From Algibacter sp. L3A6 (lineage in GTDB: Bacteria; Bacteroidota; Bacteroidia; Flavobacteriales; Flavobacteriaceae): a stretch of DNA of 64,000 nucleotides. Position numbers and translations under genes: made by a program. The notes beneath the pieces were generated by a model that made no database searches, was not told where the DNA came from, and saw only the letters and a program-made list of their open reading frames with translations. The DNA lies in NCBI RefSeq assembly GCF_009796825.1, contig NZ_CP047030.1, positions 620,001 through 684,000 of the forward strand. The letters are read 5' to 3'. This document shows positions 53,309 through 63,200 of this stretch, one piece after another. Every line of letters starts with the position of its first letter. Position 1 is the first letter of the stretch.

Positions 53309-54241
53309 TTAAAAGAATCTTGGGGATAATAAACGTCCTGCTTTTCGTAATTCGAAACGTAGCATAATTTCGTGAGAACCACTATTGTAGTTATTTAAAC
53401 CCGTGGTTGTTAAATCGTATGCATAACCTACGTATAAACCATCTGATATTTGAAAACCAGTAAGTAAACTTACAGAATCGTCCCAACGCCATGCTAAACC
53501 AAGCGTTAATTTTTCTCTATACAATCCATTTAATGATATATCGCCAATTACCGGTGCTCCAGAAACGGCTTTTATAAATGCTGAAGGTTTCAGTTTTAAA
53601 TCATTATTAATATCGAATACATAACCTGCAATGGCATAAAAATTTATACGCTCTGTAGCTATCGATTCTATAAAATCATCATAATGATCTGTGGTTAATA
53701 AATTAGGTGCAGAAACGCCTAAATACCATTCTCTATTGCTGAGATACACACCAACACCAACGGTAGGAGATAATCTACTGACATTTTCATTAAATAAAGG
53801 GTCTGAGGTTTGATACTGACCTTTACTCCAGTCGGTACTTAATTGATGAAGTCCTGCTTTTACTCCAAACGATAGCGTTGTATAATCGTAATCCAAAGGT
53901 ATGCTATAACTTAAATTAGCATCAATATAGGTTTCTTCTGCTGGTCCTAAGGCATCATTTACAACAGATAGCCCTATACCAATACGCTCGTTTCTTAACG
54001 GTGAATGAATACCTAAAGTTTGTGTTTTTGGAGCTCCATCGATACCAACCCATTGTGTTCTATATAAACCTGTTATACTCAAAACTTCTCTTTGCCCTGC
54101 ATATGCTGGGTTGATACTCATGGTGTTATACATATATTGAGTATACTGCGGATCTTGCTGCGCAACGGCATCTAAACTACTAAATATGATTAAGCATATT
54201 AATAATAGAAAAGACTGCGTATTTAATTTAAATTCTTTCAT
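53309..54241 (-). CDS. PorP/SprF family type IX secretion membrane protein
   Basis: A 310-residue outer-membrane beta-barrel of the PorP/SprF family. The signal peptide is cut near VAQQ. The diagnostic start DPQYTQYMYNTMSINPAYAGQ follows at once, and later GLYRTQWVGIDGAPKTQTL and GFQISDGLYVGYAYDLTT. In F. johnsoniae, SprF is needed to export the SprB adhesin that carries a type-B sorting domain; the same gene order here suggests the same service for the giant gene upstream. Confidence 0.92.
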   Translation of the reverse strand: MKEFKLNTQSFLLLICLIIFSSLDAVAQQDPQYTQYMYNTMSINPAYAGQREVLSITGLYRTQWVGIDGAPKTQTLGIHSPLRNERIGIGLSVVNDALGPAEETYIDANLSYSIPLDYDYTTLSFGVKAGLHQLSTDWSKGQYQTSDPLFNENVSRLSPTVGVGVYLSNREWYLGVSAPNLLTTDHYDDFIESIATERINFYAIAGYVFDINNDLKLKPSAFIKAVSGAPVIGDISLNGLYREKLTLGLAWRWDDSVSLLTGFQISDGLYVGYAYDLTTTGLNNYNSGSHEIMLRFELRKAGRLLSPRFF

Positions 54242-54271
54242 TTTTATAAAATCTATTTCTTAAAGATAATA

Positions 54272-57200
54272 TTATCTGTTAATATATAACCATCCTACCA
54301 TAGGTTTTGATCCGTTTCCTAAGTCTAAAACATAATAATATGTTCCTACTGGAAGTTTTTCTGATTGAAGTAAAGTACTTCTACCATCTGAAGTTCCATC
54401 CCATTCATTAGTGCTACTATAGCTTTTTTTCTTGTAAACTATATTCCCCCAACGGTTATAAACTTCTAAACTGTTATTTGGGTAATTATCTATACAATTA
54501 ATAACTAAAGTATCTCCAAGACCATCTCCGTTGGGAGAAAACTCGTTTATAACAGATACACAACCAAGCTCTGTAACTGTGGCATCTTCTTCTAAATCGC
54601 CATCAAAATCATCACCATCATCACTTATATCGGCAACAATTTGATTGTTAGCTGTTTTTCCCGATACAGAAACACTATTACTAACGCTTCCTGCGTTTAA
54701 AGCTTGTTCATTAATTGTAAATGTAGCTATGTAAGTTGCTATTTCTCCTATTAACAAGCTACCTTCTAGGCTACCTAAATCTGCTCCATCAAAAGTTGGT
54801 TCGCTAGTTAATGTTAATGTTTCATCATTTGCATCTAAGAAGGTATCTATTAAAGCAATCTCTGTTAAATCGTAATCTCCAGTATTTTCAACGTAAATAG
54901 AATAACTAATTTGTTCTCCTAAATTTGTTCCTGCTACATCTGCTATTTTAGTAACAGTTATTTCTGCAACACACCCAGTTGATATTGGACTGCATGGATC
55001 TGTTTCATCTGAAATCCCCGTTGGAATTGCTTCCGTACTTGGGTCATCGATTCCTGTTGTTTCTTCACAATCGGTAAAACCATCGCCATCTGTATCAATA
55101 GAACTTGTACATGTGGCGGCATTCACCGTTATGGTTACAGTTGCTGTATCACAATTTCCAGGAACTGCAACTTCACAAATTGTATAAGTTACAGTATATG
55201 TTCCAGGTGTTGTATTAGGAGCAACATCTACGCTTCCGTCCGCATTTACTGTTAATGGTCCGTTAGTGTTTGGTGTTACCGAAATATCATTAACATCTAC
55301 AGCAATACCATTTAAAGTATCATTAGTTAAAATATCTGAATATGTAATTCCTGCAATCCCTTCTGCTTCTGTAGCCGTGTAATTATCTTCTATGGCATCA
55401 ATAGGTGTTGCCTCAACTATAATAGTTACTGTTGATGTATTACAATTTGAAGGATTTAGATTCTCACAAATTGTATATGAAACAACATAAGTACCAGCCA
55501 TAGAACCCGAAGGTACAATTATATTTCCACTAGCATCTATTGAAACACCATTTAACCCATCATTACTATCTAAAGTAATTGTGATATCTGTGTCCAAAAC
55601 AGGATCCCCGTTTAGAATATCATTGCTAGTAACATCTCCAACATTTCCTCCTGTAGTTCCGTTTATTGGAGTTGTACTAAAATCATCAACTATTGCATCG
55701 ATTACTGCTGATTCAACTATTACAGTTACTGTTGTAGTATCACAATTAGTTGGGTTTAAATTTTCACAAATAGTATATGTTATATCATAACTACCGGCTG
55801 GTGTTCCTGCTGGAACGTTTACAAGTCCATTAATATCGATACTAGCTCCTATTAAACCATCATTATCATTAAGTGTAATAGAAATATTGGCATCTATTAC
55901 TGGGTTTCCATTAAGTGTATCATTCAAAGTAACATCTCCTGCTACACCTCCATCAATACCGCTAATTGGTGTTGCTGTAAAATCATCAACAACCGCATCT
56001 ATAATTCCAACTCCTACAACTACAATAGCCGTAGTTGTATCACAATTAGTCGGGTTTAAATTTTCACAAATAGTATATGTTATGGTATACGTTCCTGAAG
56101 TAGAACTTGGAGGTACAATTATACTTCCATCATTATTGATAGCAACTCCAATTAATCCGCCATTATCATCTAAAGTAATATCAATTGAATTATTGTCTAC
56201 AAGAACTCCATTTAATGTATCATTTAATGTTACATCTCCAGCTGTTCCTCCTGTTTCACCATCAATTGTAGTTGTACTAAAATCATCGCTAATAGCATCA
56301 ATTATTGCTGCTCCAACAACAATTATTACTGTTGCTGTATCACAGTTTGAAGGGTTTAACACTTCACATATTTGATATTCTAAAACATACGTTCCTGCTG
56401 GAGTGTTAGCCGGAACATTTATAGTTCCGTCTGTATTTATTGTTGCTCCATTTACCCCTGCAGTATCTGTTAACGACACTACAACATCATTATTTGCAAA
56501 AGAATTTGTGTTGATGGTATCATCTCCAAACACAGAAGCTGTAACGCCTCCTGTTAATCCGTTAACTGGTGCTGCTGTAAAATCATCGTTTACAGCTTCA
56601 ATAATTGGAGCTTCAACAACAATACTGATTACGGCATTATCACAGTTTCCTGAATTTATGTTTTCACAGATTTGATAAATAACACTGTAAGTTCCTGCTG
56701 CAGTTCCAACAGGCACTGTAATATCTCCGTTAGCATCAATTGTAATACCTGTTAATCCGCCGTCATTAATTATAGCTATTGTTACTTCTGAAGCTATTAC
56801 GGCATTACTTGCTAGCGTATCATTTAATAGAATATTTCCTGGTGCTCCACCATCAGAACCATTAATTGGTAATGCGGTGAAATCGTCATTTATAGCATCT
56901 ATTGTTCCCGCTCCTACTTCTAATATTGCAGTTGCCGTATCACAGTTTGTTGGATTTATAACATCACAAATTTGATAGGTTATAGTGTACGTTCCTGCAG
57001 AAGTTCCTGCCGGAACCTCGACAACTCCATTTGCTCCTATAGTAACACCTGTTAATCCACCATCTGATGTTAATGTGACATTAACTTCACTTGATGTTAT
57101 TGGATCTCCATTTAGTGTATCATTACCAAGTACATTTCCAACAGCTCCACCATTTGTTCCATTTACCGGACTTGCAGTAAAATCATCAACAATAGCATCA

Positions 57201-60200
57201 ATTATTGGCAAATCAACTACAATTATGGCAATTGCAGTATCACAGTTTGAAGTATTTAAAACTTCGCAAATTTGATATTCAACATTATAAGTTCCGCCTA
57301 TAGAATTCTCAGGAACATTAATTGTTCCGTCGTTATTAATGGTTACTCCCGCTAAACCTCCATCATTAACTATACTTGAAGTTACTGCTGTATTAATAAA
57401 AGGATCATTGTTTAAAGTATCATTTGTATATACTGAAGTTGTTGTTCCTCCATCTAAGCCGTTAAAAGATGTTGCTGTAAAATCATTATTAACAGCATCG
57501 ATAATAGCTGTACTAACTAATACAGTAACATTTGCAGAATCGCAGTTTGTTGGATTAAGATTCTCACAAATAGTATATTCTATTGTATAAGTACCTTCAG
57601 GTGTATTTGGCGGAATAATCAAATTACCATCGGCATCGATACTCGCACTTGGTATACCTCCATTATCAGTAATAAATATATTTCCATCATCAACAGGATC
57701 TCCGTTTAAGGTATCGTTAAGCGTAACATCGCCGGCAATACCACCTTCTAATCCATTTATAGGGTTTGAAGTGAAATCATCATTAGTAGCTTCAATTGTT
57801 GCAGGCTCAACTACAACTGTAACCGTAGTAGTATCGCAATTACTTGGATTTAAATTCTCGCAAATAGTATAAGTCAACACATAAGAACCAGCAGGTGTAC
57901 CAGCCGGCACATTTACCTCGCCTGTAGCACTAATACTTGCGCCCACTAGACCTCCATTATTATCTAATGTGATTGTTATTTGAGAATCTGTAACCACAAC
58001 ACCGTCTAAAGTATCATTAAGAGTAACATCGCCTACTATTCCTCCATCATATCCATTTATAGGCGTTACACTAAAATCATCAATTATAGCATCAATAACT
58101 GCTGTTTCAACAACAATTATTGCTGTTGTAGTATCACAGTTCGTTAAAACTGCTATTTCACAAATAGTATAAGTTATTGTATATGTTCCTGAAGTCGTTC
58201 CTTCCGGTACGATTACATTTCCATTAGCATCAATACTTACGCCTACAAGACCTCCATTATTATCTAAGGTGATATTAATTTCTGAATCATCTACCGCAAC
58301 TCCATTTAAGGTATCGTTAGCAGTAACATCACCAGCAGTCCCTCCTGTTTTTCCATTTATAGGAGTTGCTGTGAAGTCGTTTACAACAGCATTGATAGTG
58401 CCACCAACTTCAATATCTACAGTTGTGGTATCACAGTTACTTGGTACTGCAATCTCGCAAATCGTGTAGGTTAAGGTGTAATTTCCTGATTCTGATCCTG
58501 CTGGTACAATGACGTTTCCGTTAGCATCGATGGTTACTCCCGTTAATCCACCATCATTATCTAAAGTGATGTTGATTAAGGTATCATCTACTGCTGCTCC
58601 GTTTAAGGTATCGTTAGCTGTAACATCGCCTGCGGTTCCACCGGCAACACCATCTACTGGTACTGCTGTGAAGTCATTTATTACAGCATCGATGGTGCCG
58701 TCTACTACGATATCTACTGTCGTGTTATCACAGTTACTTGGCACGGCTATTTCGCAAATCGTGTACGTTAAGGTGTAATTTCCTGATTCTGATCCTGCTG
58801 GTACAATGACGTTTCCGTTAGCATCGATGGTTACTCCCGTTAATCCACCATCATTATCTAAAGTGATGTTGATTAAGGTATCATCTACTGCTGCTCCGTT
58901 TAAGGTATCGTTAGCTGTAACATCGCCTGCTGTTCCTCCGGCAACTCCATCTATTGGTGCTGCTGTGAAATCGTTTACAACTGCATCGATGGTACCGTCT
59001 ACTACGATTTCTACTGTTGTGGTATCACAGTTACTTGGTACTGCAATCTCGCAAATCGTATACGTTAAGGTGTAATTTCCTGAATCTGCGCCTGCTGGTA
59101 CAATGACGTTTCCACTAGCATCGATAGTGACTCCAGTTAATCCGCCATCATTATCTAAAATGATGTTGATTAAGGTATCATCTACTGCTGCGCCGTTTAA
59201 GGTATCGTTAGCTGTAACATCGCCTGCTATTCCTCCAACAACACCATCTACTGGTACTGCTGTGAAGTCATTTATTACAGCATCGATGGTGCCGTCTACT
59301 ACGATATCTACTGTCGTGGTATCACAATTACTTGGCACGGCAATCTCACAAATCGTATAGGTTAAGGTGTAGTTTCCTGAATCTGCACCTGCTGGTACAA
59401 TTACGTTTCCACTAGCATCGATGGTTACTCCCGTTAATCCACCATCATTATCTAAAGTGATGTTGATTAAGGTATCATCTACTGCTGCTCCGTTTAAGGT
59501 ATCGTTAGCTGTAACATCGCCTGCGCTTCCTCCAACAACACCATCTACTGGTACTGCTGTGAAGTCATTTATTACAGCATCGATGGTGCCGTTAACTACG
59601 ATTTCTACTGTAGTGGTATCACAGTTACTTGGTACTGCTATTTCGCAAATCGTATACGTTAAGGTGTAATTTCCTGAATCTGCGCCTGCTGGTACAATGA
59701 CGTTTCCACTAGCATCGATAGTGACTCCAGTTAATCCGCCATCATTATCTAAAATGATGGTGATTTCTGTATCATCTACTGCTGCGCCGTTTAAGGTATC
59801 GTTAGCTGTAACATCGCCTGCTGTTCCTCCGGCAACTCCATCTATTGGTGCTGCTGTGAAATCGTTTACAACTGCATCGATGGTACCGTCTACTACGATT
59901 TCTACTGTTGTGGTATCACAGTTACTTGGTACTGCTATTTCGCAAATCGTATACGTTAAGGTGTAATTTCCTGAATCTGCGCCTGCTGGTACAATGACGT
60001 TTCCACTAGCATCGATAGTGACTCCAGTTAATCCGCCATCATTATCTAAAGTGATGTTGATTAAGGTATCATCTACTGCTGCGCCGTTTAAGGTATCGTT
60101 AGCTGTAACATCGCCTGCTATTCCTCCAACAACACCATCTACTGGTACTGCTGTGAAGTCATTTATTACAGCATCGATGGTGCCGTCTACTACGATTTCT

Positions 60201-63200
60201 ACTGTCGTGGTATCACAATTACTTGGCACGGCTATTTCGCAAATCGTGTAGGTTAATGTGTAGTTTCCTGAATCTGCGCCTGCTGGTACAATAACATTTC
60301 CGTTAGCATCGATAGTGACTCCAATTAATCCACCATCATTATCTAAAGTGATGTTGATTAAGGTATCATCTACTGCTACTCCGTTTAAGGTATCGTTAGC
60401 TGTAACATCGCCTGCTGTTCCTCCGGCAACACCATCTATTGGTGCTGCTGTGAAATCGTTTACAACTGCATCGATGGTACCGTCTACTACGATTTCTACT
60501 GTTGTGGTATCACAGTTACTTGGTACTGCAATCTCGCAAATCGTATACGTTAAGGTGTAATTTCCTGAATCTGCGCCTGCTGGTACAATAACATTTCCGT
60601 TAGCATCGATAGTGACTCCAATTAATCCACCATCATTATCTAAAGTGATGTTGATTAAGGTATCATCTACTGCTGCCCCGTTTAAGGTATCGTTAGCTGT
60701 AACATCGCCTGCGGTTCCGCCAACAACGCCATCTACTGGTGTGGCTGTGAAATCGTTTACAACTGCATCGATGGTACCGTCTACTACGATTTCTACTGTC
60801 GTGGTATCACAGTTACTTGGCACGGCAATCTCACAAATCGTATACGTTAAGGTGTAGTTTCCTGAATCTGCGCCTGCTGGTACAATTACGTTTCCACTAG
60901 CATCGATGGTTACTCCGGTTAATCCACCATCATTATCTAAAGTGATGTTGATTAAGGTATCATCTACTGCTGCTCCGTTTAAGGTATCGTTAGCTGTAAC
61001 ATCGCCTGCTGTTCCTCCAACAACACCATCTACTGGTACTGCTGTGAAGTCATTTATTACAGCATCGATGGTGCCGTCTACTACGATTTCTACTGTCGTG
61101 GTATCACAGTTACTTGGTACGGCTATTTCGCAAATCGTGTACGTTAAGGTGTAGTTTCCTGAATCTGCACCTGCTGGTACAATAACGTTTCCTGTGGCAT
61201 CGATGGTTACTCCTGTTAATCCGCCATCATCATCTAAAGTGATGGTGATTTCTGTATCATCTACTGCTGTTCCGTTTAAAGTATCGTTAGCTGTAACATC
61301 GCCTGCTGTTCCTCCGGCAACACCATCTACTGGAGTTGCTGTGAAGTCATTTATTACAGCATCGATGGTGCCGTCTACTACGATTTCTACTGTCGTGGTA
61401 TCACAGTTACTTGGTACTGCTATTTCACAAATCGTATACGTTAAGGTGTAATTTCCTGATTCTGATCCTGCTGGTACAATAACGTTTCCTGTGGCATCGA
61501 TGGTTACTCCTGTTAATCCGCCATCATCATCTAAAGTGATGGTGATTTCTGTATCATCTACTGCTGTTCCGTTTAAGGTATCGTTAGCTGTAACATCGCC
61601 TGCTGTTCCTCCGGCAACACCATCTATTGGAGTTGCTGTGAAATCGTTTACAACTGCATCGATGGTGCCGTCTACTACGATTTCTACTGTCGTGGTATCA
61701 CAGTTACTTGGTACTGCTATTTCGCAAATCGTATACGTTAAGGTGTAATTTCCTGAATCTGCACCTGCTGGTACAATTACGTTTCCTGTGGCATCGATAG
61801 TAACTCCGGTTAATCCACCATCATTATCTAAAGTGATGTTGATTAAGGTATCATCTACAGCGGCTCCGTTTAAGGAATCGTTAGCTGTAACATCGCCTGC
61901 TGTTCCTCCAACAACACCATCTACTGGAGTGGCTGTGAAGTCATTTATTACAGCATCGATGGTGCCGTCTACTACGATTTCTACTGTCGTGGTATCACAA
62001 TTACTTGGCACGGCAATCTCACAAATCGTATACGTTAAGGTGTAATTTCCTGAATCTGCGCCTGCTGGTACAATGACGTTTCCTGTGGCATCGATGGTTA
62101 CTCCCGTTAATCCGCCATCATTATCTAATGTGATGTTGATTAAGGTATCATCGACAGCGGCTCCGTTTAAGGTATCGTTAGCTGTAACATCGCCTGCTGT
62201 TCCTCCAACAACACCATCTACTGGTACTGCTGTGAAGTCATTTATTACAGCATCAATAGTGCCGTCTACTACGATTTCTACTGTCGAGGTATCACAGTTA
62301 CTTGGTACTGCTATTTCGCAAATCGTATACGTTAAGGTGTAATTTCCTGAATCTGCACCTGCTGGTACAATTACGTTTCCTGTGGCATCGATAGTAACTC
62401 CGGTTAATCCACCATCATTATCTAAAGTGATGTTGATTAAGGTATCATCGACAGCGGCTCCGTTTAAGGTATCGTTAGCTGTAACATCGCCTGCTGTTCC
62501 TCCAACAACACCATCTACTGGAGTGGCTGTGAAATCATTGATTACAGCATCGATGGTGCCGTCTACTACGATATCTACTGTAGTGGTATCACAGTTACTT
62601 GGTACTGCTATTTCACAAATAGTATACGTTAAGGTGTAGTTTCCTGAATCTGCGCCTGCTGGTACAATGACGTTTCCACTAGCATCGATAGTTACTCCAG
62701 TTAATCCGCCATCATTATCTAAAGTGATGTTGATTAAGGTATCATCGACAGCGGCTCCGTTTAAGGTATCGTTAGCTGTAACATCGCCTGCGGTTCCGCC
62801 AGCAACACCATCTACTGGAGTTGCTGTGAAATCGTTGATAATAGCGTCGATACAACTTACTATAATAGTGAATGCAGAAGATTCTGTTGAACAACCATTT
62901 CCATCTGATACTGTATAAGTAATATTTGTAGTACCTGCAGATACAGCCGTTACTTCCCCTGTATTAGAATCAATTGAAGCCACCCCTGGAGCATCTGAAC
63001 TCCACACTATAGTTCCTGTCGCAGTTGTTGATAAAGTCGTCGTTTCAGTATTACAAAGAAGTCCGTCTCCTGTAATAGCTGGAGCATTAGGAACATCATT
63101 TATTGTTACTGAAACATCTGAACTATTTGAACAAGTTCCCGCTGTTGTATATGTTACTGTATACGTCGCAGGAGTTGATGCACTCACATCAATGACTCCG

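Noticed and set aside
55581..57590. Further + strand open frames antisense to the diverged adhesin repeats
   Set aside because: Same cause: codon bias and low stop frequency opposite Thr/Val/Asp-rich coding sequence. No independent support.
58269..62918. Series of regularly spaced 80-90 codon + strand open frames
   Set aside because: They are antisense shadows of the adhesin repeat on the other strand, recurring every 297 bp with the same sequence. They lack promoters and any known protein features.
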